39,732 nucleotides of DNA from the IMG/VR virus record IMGVR_UViG_3300021062_000086, positions 1 through 39,732 of that record. One strand, given 5' to 3'. Shown here one piece after another: positions 7,071 to 14,236 of this stretch (position 1 is its first letter; the number at the start of each line of letters is the position of its first letter). This stretch comes from a virus. A program made the translations under genes and the position numbers. The notes under the pieces were generated by a model that was not told the DNA's origin, made no database searches, and saw only the letters and a list, made by a program, of their open reading frames with translations.

Positions 7071-7577
7071 ATGCATATGCAATTCCCAGAATGGGGATCC
7101 GGAATCGGAAAGCACATACTGAGACTGAAGGACGGTGACTCGATCCAAGGGGTGTTCCGGGGTGAGATCACCCGGTTCTATCAGCATTGGAAATCGGGCA
7201 GGTCGATCATCTGCCCGGGGAGAGACACCTGCGATCTTTGCCAGAGCGAGAACGAGGATGACAGGCGCGCCAATGGACGCTTCAGGATCAATTTCTTGAT
7301 CTATGTCGACGGCCAGTGGGGAGCCAAGGTGTTTGAGGGCGGAAAGCGCGTCTTTGAGCAGCTGAAGGCGCTTAATCAGGACTGCCCGCTTGAGAAGATG
7401 CGGGTCAGGATCTCAAAGTCGGGAGAAGGGAAGAATTCCCAGATTGTGATCTCGCCTGTTCCCGGTGAGGCGGGGCTGATCAAGCCTGCGGTTGAGAAGG
7501 AGCTTCAGTCAGTCGAGCTGATCGATCTTGCGATGGGTGAGCAGGAGGAGAAGGAGCTTGAGGAGGCGCCTTTCTAG
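7071..7577 (+). CDS. SSB-like DNA-binding protein with acidic tail
   Basis: A 168-residue protein. The core (residues ~20-140) looks beta-rich and includes CPGRDTCDLC, a probable zinc site. The C-terminus is strongly acidic and ends in Phe (GEQEEKELEEAPF), the hallmark of single-strand binding proteins such as T7 gp2.5, where the tail binds replication partners. It lies 21 bases after the exonuclease. An in-frame ATG at 7077 is better spaced from GGAG (7064-7067) and may be the true start. An annealing role in recombination is possible. Confidence 0.6.
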   Translation: MHMQFPEWGSGIGKHILRLKDGDSIQGVFRGEITRFYQHWKSGRSIICPGRDTCDLCQSENEDDRRANGRFRINFLIYVDGQWGAKVFEGGKRVFEQLKALNQDCPLEKMRVRISKSGEGKNSQIVISPVPGEAGLIKPAVEKELQSVELIDLAMGEQEEKELEEAPF

Positions 7578-7678
7578 TGTACACGAAAGACGAGCGCGCA
7601 GCGGTGTGGGCGACACTCGGTTTGGGGATCGCAGCGATATCGGCAGCGATCTATATTCTGGGCATGGAAGCCTTCTGA
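7577..7678 (+). CDS. 33-residue membrane peptide
   Basis: A GTG start overlaps the last base of the previous stop. The product (start VYTKDERAAVWATLG) has one hydrophobic helix, LGLGIAAISAAIYILG, and ends MEAF. It is translationally coupled to the SSB-like gene. The function is unknown. Confidence 0.45.
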   Translation: MYTKDERAAVWATLGLGIAAISAAIYILGMEAF

Positions 7679-7692
7679 GAGAAGGACGAGAG

Positions 7693-8103
7693 ATGAGTAA
7701 TCGAACGATGAGAACGGATGATGAAAAGCGCCAGATTGTTACGCTGATCGACAAGCTTGTCAGCGAGGGCAAAGGCGTGAATGAGGCCTGTAAGAAGATC
7801 GGGATCAACCCGACCCTTTACTACGGCTGGCGGAAGACCTTGCCTCCGGTTAAGGCGAAGGTCACTTCGCCCAGCGCCTCAACGCCTGCGCCCATTGAGA
7901 CCACAAGCTTTGACGTCCAGACGGGGATTACGGTGACGATGCAGATTCCTCCTGGCGTCTTGGAATCCATGGTGAAGAACGCGATTCAGGAGATCCTGAC
8001 GAGCAGGCTTGCGACGATCTTTCAGCAGCCTGCGGTACCGTTCAACGGGACGCTTCTGGGCAAGGCCTATACGGAATCGCACAATTCAACAGCAGCGCAG
8101 TAG
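7693..8103 (+). CDS. HTH protein (transposase-type HTH)
   Basis: A 136-residue protein from the ATG at 7693. The N-terminal ~55 residues form an IS3 OrfA/HTH_8-like HTH (EACKKIGINPTLYYGWRK). The rest has a Pro/Thr-rich linker and a helical end (LESMVKNAIQEIL). No integrase core is present, so this is a regulator rather than a transposase. It precedes excisionase and integrase. Confidence 0.6.
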   Translation: MSNRTMRTDDEKRQIVTLIDKLVSEGKGVNEACKKIGINPTLYYGWRKTLPPVKAKVTSPSASTPAPIETTSFDVQTGITVTMQIPPGVLESMVKNAIQEILTSRLATIFQQPAVPFNGTLLGKAYTESHNSTAAQ

Positions 8104-8114
8104 GTTGGGGTGGG

Positions 8115-8175
8115 CAGATGCGGGGTGGGTCAAGGCGAAAGGAGACCCCCCGTAGCTGGGCTCGCCCTGCATCTG
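8115..8175 (+). ncRNA. Structured RNA candidate before xis-int
   Basis: The 88-base gap before the excisionase folds well. CAGATGC (8115-8121) pairs with GCATCTG (8169-8175). Inside are GGGTC (8127-8131) with GACCC (8144-8148) and a GGGC-TC-GCCC hairpin (about 8158-8167). Together they would make a three-way junction ending 9 bases before the SD of the excisionase gene. It could be a leader that tunes xis-int expression, or a DNA cruciform site. Confidence 0.45.
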
Positions 8176-8191
8176 AGAAGTGGGGGGAACA

Positions 8192-8476
8192 ATGAAAGCA
8201 GAAGTGATGCGGCTTGACCGTGACTGGTGGAAAGAGGACCGAAAGCCAACCCAGGCCAAGGCCATGATTGTAAGGCCCAAGGTAAAGGGTGTTCCCAGTC
8301 AGTTCTTTTCGGTCAAGGAGATCGCTGCGCGCCTCAGCGTGAGCATCGATCGGATCTATGATTACATTCGCCTGCGGGAGCTGGATGCCCAGCCCATAGG
8401 GCGCACCTGGCGGATCAGCCTTGAGGCTCTTGAGGCATTCCTGGAAACGCAGCGCCTGAAGCGGAGAGTGGGCTGA
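8192..8476 (+). CDS. xis: Excisionase-like HTH protein
   Basis: A 94-residue protein from the ATG at 8192 (SD GGGGGG). Residues ~37-88 are an HTH_17/MerR-like winged HTH: FFSVKEIAARLSVSIDRIYDYI, then QPIGRTWRISLEALEAFLE. This 'excisionase family' domain binds DNA, and the gene overlaps the integrase start by one base. Recombination directionality factor is the natural call, although such domains also occur in plain regulators. Confidence 0.7.
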   Translation: MKAEVMRLDRDWWKEDRKPTQAKAMIVRPKVKGVPSQFFSVKEIAARLSVSIDRIYDYIRLRELDAQPIGRTWRISLEALEAFLETQRLKRRVG

Positions 8477-9600
8477 TGCCTCAGTACAGGGAAGGGCGGA
8501 AAGCCCCCTGGATGGTACAATGGCGGGACATGGGGAAGGTCAAAACCCGCTCATTTACCCGGAAACAAGACGCAATTGAGTTTGAAGGCAAGGTTCAGAT
8601 TGACCGCCAGAGGGTGAAGGCCGGACTTGCCGCTCCCCTGGATGAGATCCTGCTCATTGACTTTGCCAAGCGGTGGATCAGGAAGCGCTATGCCGAGATG
8701 CCGCTTGGGACGGTCAAGAATGACGATTCGAGGCTCAAGAACTTCTGGCTCCCCAGGTTTGGGGTGAGGCCCATGCAGAGCATCTCGACTGCTGAGGTTC
8801 TCGAGGCATTGGATGAGCTTCAATACGAGATGAAGAAAACGGTCGCGACCCGGAATCGGTACCGGGCGCTCATGCACAAGCTCTTTCAGGACGCCTTCAT
8901 GGAAGGCAAGGTCTTGGTCAATCCGATCAGCCGAATTCCGCTCAAGCCCGAGCCGATCAAGTCCAAGCAGGTTCTGAGCTGGGAGGAGCAGGGGAGGTAT
9001 CTTGAGGCCCTCCGGGCAGAGGGGATTCACTACTGGATGCTGGGCCAGCTCCTGCTTTGGACAGGCGCCCGGATCTGCTCGGCCAATGCGCTTCAGTTCC
9101 AGGATATCGACTGGGAGGCGTCCGTCGTCCAGGTCAGGCGCCTTGAGGACCGAGCCTTGGGTGAGGTCGTGGAACGCCAAAAGGGGAAGGGCGAAGGAGG
9201 GGAGACCCTGGTGCCCCTCTTCCCAAGGCTCAGGGATGCGATTGATGCATTCCGGAGTGAGACGAAATGGACCCGGCCTCAGGACTACATCGCGTCAAAG
9301 CCTGAAGGGGGATTCATCCCTTACGACACGTTCAAGGATGTCCACAGGCGGGCGATCACCGAAGCCAAGGTCACCCGGGTAACGATCCATGACCTCAGGC
9401 GGACGTTCGCGACGAATGCCGAGCGCGCCGGGTACTCCAAATCTGAGATCAAGGACATGCTGGGTCATTCGACGGTGCTTGTGACTGAGCGGTACACGAA
9501 GAAAGACATTTCGCACTTGGTTGAGAAGGGCAAACGGATCGGCTTTGGAGCTGGCCTGCAGGACGTCGTGGTGTCGATCACCGGGGGGGCCAAGCGGTGA
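8476..9600 (+). CDS. int: Tyrosine integrase
   Basis: A 374-residue site-specific tyrosine recombinase. It has an N-terminal arm-binding region (QYREGRKAPWMVQWRDMGK), a core-binding domain (~residues 58-150) and a catalytic domain with Arg199 (TGARICSAN), His305 and Arg308 (HDLRRTFAT), His331 (LGHST) and the nucleophile Tyr340 (TERYTKK). All five are in the expected order and spacing. It catalyses phage integration and, with excisionase, excision. The probable attP lies immediately downstream, including a tRNA-Leu 3' end and arm-type repeats. Confidence 0.95.
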   Translation: MPQYREGRKAPWMVQWRDMGKVKTRSFTRKQDAIEFEGKVQIDRQRVKAGLAAPLDEILLIDFAKRWIRKRYAEMPLGTVKNDDSRLKNFWLPRFGVRPMQSISTAEVLEALDELQYEMKKTVATRNRYRALMHKLFQDAFMEGKVLVNPISRIPLKPEPIKSKQVLSWEEQGRYLEALRAEGIHYWMLGQLLLWTGARICSANALQFQDIDWEASVVQVRRLEDRALGEVVERQKGKGEGGETLVPLFPRLRDAIDAFRSETKWTRPQDYIASKPEGGFIPYDTFKDVHRRAITEAKVTRVTIHDLRRTFATNAERAGYSKSEIKDMLGHSTVLVTERYTKKDISHLVEKGKRIGFGAGLQDVVVSITGGAKR

Positions 9601-9604
9601 GAAT

Positions 9605-9659
9605 CTGTCAGCCAGGTGTCAGCCAAGATTTCGGTCGGTCCCAGGACTTTTGTCAGCCA
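9605..9659 (+). repeat. Integrase arm-type repeats, left cluster
   Basis: TGTCAGCCA occurs at 9606-9614, 9617-9625 and 9651-9659. The 19-base unit starting at 9605 (CTGTCAGCCAGGTGTCAGC) recurs exactly at 9859-9877, on the other side of the core. Confidence 0.75.
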
Positions 9660-9683
9660 GAATCAGAATTCCTGAATGAAGTC

Positions 9684-9743
9684 TGGTGCCGAGGGGGGAA
9701 CTCGAATCCCCACGATCCTTTCGGATCCCAGGATTTTAAGTCC
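9684..9743 (-). other. attP core: 3' part of tRNA-Leu(UAA)
   Basis: Read leftward, 9743-9684 gives anticodon loop CTTAAAA (anticodon UAA), a long variable arm with GATCCGAAAGGATC, a T arm GGGGA-TTCGAGT-TCCCC, acceptor strand CCTCGGC, discriminator A and encoded CCA. Pairing of the anticodon stem fails beyond its three inner base pairs, and no D arm or 5' acceptor strand follows, so it is not a complete tRNA gene. Integration would restore the 3' end of the host tRNA gene. Confidence 0.85.
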
Positions 9744-9858
9744 GTCCAACGGGTTTTCGTAAACCACAAGAAAACACAAATTTCAACGCGATCACCGAGG
9801 CTTAGTGCCGTTTTGGCATTGGGCGGTTTACCGGCTTTTTTGGCGGTTTTCGAGCCCT

Positions 9859-9879
9859 CTGTCAGCCAGGTGTCAGCAG
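9859..9879 (+). repeat. Integrase arm-type repeats, right cluster
   Basis: TGTCAGCCA (9860-9868) and TGTCAGCAG (9871-9879) repeat the spacing of the left cluster. They lie about 115 bases beyond the tRNA core. Confidence 0.75.
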
Positions 9880-9964
9880 AGCATTGAACGCAGTACCCGC
9901 GCCGGCAGGACGCTGGGCGGGGGTCTACGCAGGAAGCGGTCAACGATAAACGAAGGGGGCAACA

Positions 9965-10198
9965 ATGCATTCGAAGATCACTCGCAGCACGCTAGGACTG
10001 CGGCAGGCCATTTTTGACGAACTCGACAAGGTGCTGGCCGGCGAATCGACACCGGCTCGAGCCAACGTGGTCATCAAGGGCGCCAGTCAGATCATCGCAA
10101 TCTCGAACATGGAACTCGACTACGCGCGCTTTCTCGCTTCGATGGGCAAAGCGGGGCTTCAGCCTCAGATGCCCGAGCCGCTCATGCTGGGGAACTGA
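9965..10198 (+). CDS. Small conserved phage early protein
   Basis: A 77-residue helical protein. The pattern LRQAIFDELDKVLAGESTPARAN...ASQIIAISNMELDYAR resembles a small early phage family seen near replication and regulatory genes; its role is not known. It has a GGGGG-type SD and is the first gene after attP. Confidence 0.6.
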   Translation: MHSKITRSTLGLRQAIFDELDKVLAGESTPARANVVIKGASQIIAISNMELDYARFLASMGKAGLQPQMPEPLMLGN

Positions 10199-10200
10199 CC

Positions 10201-10707
10201 ATGGCCGTCTGCCTCGTGTGCGGGATCACTCACGGGGAGAAGATTGGGGACGACGTATTTCAGATCTACCTGAATGCGTCGTCCAGACTTCTTTTCAGGA
10301 ATCTTCGCAAAGCAATCGACATTCAGTCTCTACCAGCCCCGCTATGTGCGGAATGTGTAGAGGAATTCAGATCCTGGCTCGACAAGCGGATGCCGCTGAT
10401 GGCGGCGGAATTTGGCGTTCACGTATTGAGTGCCCGCCTCAAGCACCAAAGTATCAGGGATGGACTTGAGCGAGCGCGAAGAGAGGGGAAACGCATTGGT
10501 AGGCCGGCGAAGCATTCCGAGGAATTGAAGAACAAGGCCTTCAATTTACGAGAGCAGGGCATGAGCTATCGGCGGATTAGCGATTTCCTGGGGCTGGCTG
10601 GGGGCACTGTGGCCAGAAGGATTGTTGAACGGGTTCGGGCGGAGCGGCGTTGGGAATCAGGGGGGCATCGTGGCGCGCATCAGGTACATCAAGCCGGAGT
10701 TCTTTGA
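10201..10707 (+). CDS. Zinc-binding protein with resolvase-type HTH
   Basis: A 168-residue protein. The N-terminus has CLVC and CAEC pairs, a likely zinc site. From residue ~84, GLERARREGKRIGRPAK matches the linker and C-terminal part of serine resolvases. It is followed by an HTH (EQGMSYRRISDFLGLAGGTVARRI). The resolvase catalytic domain is absent, so it should bind but not recombine DNA. Its 3' 38 bases overlap the replication gene. A regulator role is inferred. Confidence 0.65.
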   Translation: MAVCLVCGITHGEKIGDDVFQIYLNASSRLLFRNLRKAIDIQSLPAPLCAECVEEFRSWLDKRMPLMAAEFGVHVLSARLKHQSIRDGLERARREGKRIGRPAKHSEELKNKAFNLREQGMSYRRISDFLGLAGGTVARRIVERVRAERRWESGGHRGAHQVHQAGVL

Positions 10708-11512
10708 GGACGTTGGGCTGGCGGGTCTCAGCCGGGAGGCCAGGCTCCTGTACGTGGGTCTGTGGTGTTTCATGGACAGGCAGGGAATCTGCGACGGCGA
10801 TCCGCGTCTGATCAAGCGGAACATCTTTCCATATGACGACGACCTGACCGCGAAACGGGTCGCAGAGCTCATCCAGGAGCTAATTGACACCGGACGAATT
10901 CGTGGACTGATCCACGAGGGCAAATCGTATCTCTATTCGCCCACATTCAAGAAGCATCAGAAGTGTCACCCGAAGGAGGAGGCGAAGTTCGCGATTCCTG
11001 AGGAGACATTGCTAGACACTTGCCAGCCAGTTGCTAGCAAGTGTCCGACCACTGACAAACCACCTGCCAATCCGCCTTTAACTTTAACGGGTAACTCTAA
11101 CTTTAACTCTAACGGGGAACTGAAGGTGATCCGCGGACACAAGCCGCGGCTCAACCCGGCAGCGAAGACCGAATCGAAATCTTCGGGGGTCTGGGAAGCC
11201 TACCGAGAAGAATACCTCGCACGGTGGAAGGTCGACCCGAAACGGAACTCCCGGGTCAACTCTCAACTCTGCCAGCTCGTCGACCGCCTGGGAGCCGAGG
11301 ACGCCGTCCAGGTGATCCGGTTCTACGTCCATCACCCCGATGCCTACTACGTGAAGTGCCGCCATCCCGTCGGCGCCTGCCTGCTCGACGCGGAGAAGCT
11401 TTACACCGAATGGAAATCCAAGCGGGTCATCACCCGGGTCGAGGCCCAGGCGATGGAGACGGTCGAATACCAACGGGGTCAACTCGAACGTATTGCAGCG
11501 GGGGAACTATGA
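10670..11512 (+). CDS. O-like replication initiator
   Basis: A 280-residue protein from the GTG at 10670 (SD GGGGGG). Residues 1-90 look like the winged-helix domain of phage replication proteins (ARIRYIKPEFFEDVGLAGLSREARLLY). A low-complexity linker (Pro/Thr, NSNFNSNGE) and a helical C-terminal domain that would recruit the next protein follow. Such proteins bind the phage origin. The linker is coded by near-repeats of ACTTTAACTCTAAC (11091-11115), where an origin could lie, as lambda's lies inside O. Confidence 0.7.
   Translation: MARIRYIKPEFFEDVGLAGLSREARLLYVGLWCFMDRQGICDGDPRLIKRNIFPYDDDLTAKRVAELIQELIDTGRIRGLIHEGKSYLYSPTFKKHQKCHPKEEAKFAIPEETLLDTCQPVASKCPTTDKPPANPPLTLTGNSNFNSNGELKVIRGHKPRLNPAAKTESKSSGVWEAYREEYLARWKVDPKRNSRVNSQLCQLVDRLGAEDAVQVIRFYVHHPDAYYVKCRHPVGACLLDAEKLYTEWKSKRVITRVEAQAMETVEYQRGQLERIAAGEL
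11091..11116. repeat. Short direct repeats inside the initiator gene
   Basis: TAACTTTAACGGG and TAACTTTAACTCTAACGGGG form AT-rich short repeats in an otherwise GC-rich gene. They are a possible iteron or unwinding element, as in lambda O. They also encode the flexible linker, which may be explanation enough. Confidence 0.3.
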
Positions 11513-12144
11513 CTGCAGACGAGATCAAGAAACTGAAGGCGCTCATCGTGGCAACGTCGCTTTACTACGGGCACCGGATCCCCGACGAGGTCTTGGTTCT
11601 CTACGTCGAGGACCTGGCCGATCTCGACTATCCGGCTGTGGCCCGGGCGATTGGCGAGCTCAGGCGCGACCCCCGGACGACGCGCTTTCCGCTTCCGGCC
11701 CTGATCCGGGATCGCATCCAGCCTGCTGACACGAGCGAGAACGAGGCCCGGGACTCAGCCGCCCGGATCGTGGCCGCCGTTGCCCGCTACGGTTGGAGTA
11801 ACCCCATGCGAGCGAAGGAATACGTCGGGGAACTCGGCTGGCACGTGGTTGAGCGCCAGGGCGGATGGCTGAACGTCTGCCAAATGCTGACCCATGACAA
11901 CGTGGGATTCCTCCAGGCGCAGTGGAGAGAGGCGGCGATATCGGCGCAGAGGCTTGCGAGGATGGGGAGACTCGATCAGGCACCTAAGCTGCCCAGCTCT
12001 CGTGGCGGACTTCAGGCGATTGGACAGGCATCCGGTCCCGTGAGTGGGTTGGCCAGAATCGAAGATCAGATTCGGGATCTCAGAGATCGTGCTTGGTCGG
12101 AATCGGGCGGAGTTCTGAAGCTTCCGGAGGACACGTCCGCATGA
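11509..12144 (+). CDS. P-like helicase loader
   Basis: A 211-residue protein whose ATG overlaps the initiator stop (ATGA). The first 70 residues (ADEIKKLKALIVATSLYYGH, then RIPDEVLVLYVEDL) followed by AIGELRRDPRTTRFPLPALI are typical of phage replisome organiser or helicase-loader proteins placed after an O-like gene. It would deliver the host replicative helicase to the origin. No ATPase motif is present, so it is P-like rather than DnaC-like. Confidence 0.6.
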   Translation: MTADEIKKLKALIVATSLYYGHRIPDEVLVLYVEDLADLDYPAVARAIGELRRDPRTTRFPLPALIRDRIQPADTSENEARDSAARIVAAVARYGWSNPMRAKEYVGELGWHVVERQGGWLNVCQMLTHDNVGFLQAQWREAAISAQRLARMGRLDQAPKLPSSRGGLQAIGQASGPVSGLARIEDQIRDLRDRAWSESGGVLKLPEDTSA

Positions 12145-12509
12145 GGAGCCAGAAATACGGCGCTCGCCGCTGCGAGTTTCAGGGGTATTCATTCGCAAGC
12201 CGGCTTGAGCGTGGCGTTTTCCTACTCCTGAAGGCGATGGAGCAGGCGGGCGAGATCAAGGTGCTCAAGGTGCAGGATGAGGTGCGACTGAGCGAGGCCA
12301 GGATTATCTACAAGCCCGATTTCAAATTGTGGGACTTTCGCACCGGATGCGAGGCATGGGCAGAGGCGAAAGGTTTCGCGACTCGAGACTGGCTCATGAA
12401 GAAGAAGCTTTGGGCGTCCTACGGCCCAGGACCTTTGATGATCTTCATGGGCCGCGCTGAGAATCCGAAGCTAGTGGAGACGATCATACCGAAGGGGGCA
12501 GCAGAATGA
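12141..12509 (+). CDS. DUF1064-type Holliday-junction nuclease
   Basis: A 122-residue protein starting MRSQKYGARRCEFQGYSF. The family pattern is present: a Glu in SRLERGVF, a strand ending YKPDF (Asp) and EAWAEAKG (Glu-x-Lys). These make a PD-(D/E)XK-like site as in T7 endonuclease I. The likely role is to resolve branched DNA before packaging. Its ATG overlaps the loader stop (ATGA). Confidence 0.7.
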   Translation: MRSQKYGARRCEFQGYSFASRLERGVFLLLKAMEQAGEIKVLKVQDEVRLSEARIIYKPDFKLWDFRTGCEAWAEAKGFATRDWLMKKKLWASYGPGPLMIFMGRAENPKLVETIIPKGAAE

Positions 12510-12646
12510 GCATCGTTGGCGGCGGAAGGTCAATGGTTCGGACCTATCCGATTCCAGATAACTTCTGGGAAGTGATGGGGCTTATGGGTGCAATGGCAGG
12601 GATCTGCCTATGTGCATGGTGGATGATCAATCGGGGGAATAGATGA
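12506..12646 (+). CDS. 46-residue membrane protein
   Basis: It starts MSIVGGGRSMVRTYPIPDN. One hydrophobic helix, VMGLMGAMAGICLCAWWMI, lies near the C-terminus. It overlaps both neighbours by 4 bases. The function is unknown. Confidence 0.5.
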   Translation: MSIVGGGRSMVRTYPIPDNFWEVMGLMGAMAGICLCAWWMINRGNR

Positions 12647-12828
12647 AATCGATCAAGGACCTGGTGCGTGAGATCGCCAGGCGCGAGGGGAAGAAGTCTC
12701 AGGTGGGGGTGGGCAATATCAGGGAGGTGATCGGCATCCTGAGTGACATGTATCTCGATCACTCATTCGCGATGAACGCGATTCTGTACAAGAACGGCCA
12801 GCGCCGGGCGAAGAAGGGGAAGAAGTGA
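12643..12828 (+). CDS. Small basic hypothetical protein
   Basis: A 61-residue protein rich in Lys/Arg at both ends (ARREGKKS and RRAKKGKK). The middle, VGVGNIREVIGILSDMYLD, is a common pattern in small phage proteins. It could bind nucleic acid. It overlaps both neighbours. Confidence 0.55.
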   Translation: MKSIKDLVREIARREGKKSQVGVGNIREVIGILSDMYLDHSFAMNAILYKNGQRRAKKGKK

Positions 12829-12965
12829 TGTGCGAGTGGTGCGACGTGATGGATGAAAAGGCGGATAAGCTCAAGCGCCTGGATGCCGAGGCGAGGCTGG
12901 CGCTTCTCAATACGCCGGACCTTTGGCCTGAGCTGCAGTGGGATAAACTTTCGAGCTGCCTGTGA
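12828..12965 (+). CDS. 45-residue hypothetical protein
   Basis: It starts MCEWCDVMDEKADKLKR, with a CxxC pair and a charged helix. The ATG shares a base with the preceding TGA. It might bind a metal. The function is unknown. Confidence 0.45.
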   Translation: MCEWCDVMDEKADKLKRLDAEARLALLNTPDLWPELQWDKLSSCL

Positions 12966-12976
12966 CGGGGGTTGAA

Positions 12977-13069
12977 ATGGGCATGGGATTTCTGATCGGG
13001 TGCGTAGTCGGGGTGGGCATCATGGCCTTTATCACAGGCGCACGGGATGGGTGTCGTCATGATGACTGA
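12977..13069 (+). CDS. 30-residue membrane peptide
   Basis: MGMGFLIGCVVGVGIMAFIT is a single membrane helix followed by a short charged tail. It overlaps the next gene by 8 bases. It is an inferred gene, based on reading-frame packing and coupling. Confidence 0.4.
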   Translation: MGMGFLIGCVVGVGIMAFITGARDGCRHDD

Positions 13070-13337
13070 GGTGAGAAGCACGGAAGAGCCGAGCGCGCTA
13101 CTCGGCTGGATCAAGGGACTTCAACTCGGCCCCGATGACCATGGGTCTAAGATCCAGTTTGCGATGCTGCTCGGCCGAGGCGAGCTGGACTATCTCGAGA
13201 TGGAAGTAGGCGCTTACACGGCGGGGCTAGACCGCGAGCCCTACTTGGCGCTCAAAGCGGACCGCGTGCCGTGGTGGGCGCTTAAGCGCGTGATCGGGTT
13301 TATCCCGAATCGGGCAGGTGAGCCGTGGATGCACTAG
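13062..13337 (+). CDS. Hypothetical protein, paralogue of the next gene
   Basis: A 91-residue protein starting MTEVRSTEEPSALLGWIKG. It shares LLGWIKG, an LE(M)EVG strand and EPYLALKADR...GFIP with the next gene, so the two are a tandem duplication that has diverged. The fold looks alpha/beta. The function is unknown. Confidence 0.55.
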   Translation: MTEVRSTEEPSALLGWIKGLQLGPDDHGSKIQFAMLLGRGELDYLEMEVGAYTAGLDREPYLALKADRVPWWALKRVIGFIPNRAGEPWMH

Positions 13338-13374
13338 ACACGGCGTTCATTGCGAGCTGCAGGGAGGTGGGGAA

Positions 13375-13638
13375 GTGATCGAGATCAGAGACAAGCGGAA
13401 TGGTCATTCTCTTCTCGGATGGATCAAGGGCAAGAAGCTAGGGTCCTACCCAGTAGGGCTATGGATGACTTTTCCGATCCTGACGAATGCCGGAATGACT
13501 GAACTCAAGCTGGAGGTCGGCAGACTGATACCGACCAAGATGAAACCCTACTTATGCTTGAAGGCTGATAGGAGACAACTTCGGAGGCTCAGAAAGATAC
13601 GGGGCTTTGTAGAGAACGACGGGAAGAACCGTCCATGA
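13375..13638 (+). CDS. Hypothetical protein, paralogue of the previous gene
   Basis: An 87-residue protein with a GTG start, chosen because GGGAGGTGGGGAA lies just upstream. SLLGWIKGKKLG, LKLEVG and KPYLCLKADR align with the upstream gene. The function is unknown. Confidence 0.55.
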   Translation: MIEIRDKRNGHSLLGWIKGKKLGSYPVGLWMTFPILTNAGMTELKLEVGRLIPTKMKPYLCLKADRRQLRRLRKIRGFVENDGKNRP

Positions 13639-13850
13639 GCGCTCCCATCACCCTTCACGCCATCCTGGTCCGCGTCTCGACCACCGCAGACGGCGGCTGG
13701 CGCGTGACGCTGGATGTACCCCAAAGCGATGCGGATCAGGTGATGCGGCTCTCGGCGCTTCGGGACTGCGCGCTCGGGGTCGCGATCGTTCCTGAGACTG
13801 ATAGTCAGGGATTAAACAGAGAAAAAACAGAGGAGAGGCCCATATGGTGA
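13635..13850 (+). CDS. Hypothetical protein
   Basis: A 71-residue protein. An N-terminal beta-rich stretch (HAILVRVSTTADGGWRVTLDV) is followed by one helix (SDADQVMRLSALRD) and a charged tail. It resembles small phage early proteins of unknown role that share 'TxDGGWRVTLDVP'. It overlaps both neighbours by a few bases. Confidence 0.55.
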   Translation: MSAPITLHAILVRVSTTADGGWRVTLDVPQSDADQVMRLSALRDCALGVAIVPETDSQGLNREKTEERPIW

Positions 13851-14236
13851 AAGGACGTTTCAAGCCAGGGCAGTCCGGGAATCCCAAGGGGCGGCCGAAG
13901 CTTCCTCCGGAGCTGAAGGCGATCGATAGCCTGACGAAAGACTCTCTTCGGAAGCTCGTCTCGAAGTTCCTGCACATGACCAGAGCCCAGGTGATGGAGA
14001 TCGTCTCAGATCCAGCGACGCCTGCGATTGATCTCTACATCGCATCGATCATCCACAAGGGTGTGAACGAAGCCGACCCCGGCCGGCTTGAAATGCTTCT
14101 CAATCGCTCGATCGGGAAAGTGGTCGATGAGGTTTCCCACCAGTTCCCCCGGCCCACGATCATCGAGAAGCGGGACGGGACGCGGGTGGAACTCGGCTAT
14201 GAGGCAGCCGAGCGGAAAGAGGAGGAGGAGAGTTGA
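13844..14236 (+). CDS. DUF5681 protein, candidate small terminase
   Basis: A 130-residue protein. The N-terminal RFKPGQSGNPKGRPK is the DUF5681 signature, found in phage proteins often annotated as small terminase subunits or DNA-binding packaging factors. The middle is helical. The large terminase lies about 6.5 kb downstream, an unusual separation, so the packaging role is inferred. It overlaps the NeuB-like gene start by 4 bases. Confidence 0.6.
   Translation: MVKGRFKPGQSGNPKGRPKLPPELKAIDSLTKDSLRKLVSKFLHMTRAQVMEIVSDPATPAIDLYIASIIHKGVNEADPGRLEMLLNRSIGKVVDEVSHQFPRPTIIEKRDGTRVELGYEAAERKEEEES

Larger units (their letters stand above)
9605..9879. other. attP: attP attachment region
   Basis: This gene-free stretch directly after the integrase holds a 60-base tRNA-Leu 3' fragment (core) flanked on both sides by TGTCAGCCA repeats (arms). 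That is the standard make-up of attP for a tyrosine integrase targeting a tRNA gene. The remaining bases are AT-rich with two GGCGGTTT copies (about 9822 and 9842). Bases 9880-9964 show nothing but the SD of the next gene. Confidence 0.8.

Noticed and set aside
9684-9770. Complete tRNA-Leu gene on the minus strand
   Set aside because: The 3' part is good, but the anticodon stem is mismatched beyond three pairs and no D arm or 5' acceptor strand is found.
9806-9840. Terminator after integrase (short GC stem then TTTTTT)
   Set aside because: The stem would be only about 3-4 bp with a tiny loop; it more likely belongs to attP.
9597-9887. ORF crossing attP (starts MRICQPGVSQ)
   Set aside because: It is mostly a translation of integrase arm repeats and the tRNA fragment (GGNSNPHDPF is a common product of tRNA sequence), with no SD.
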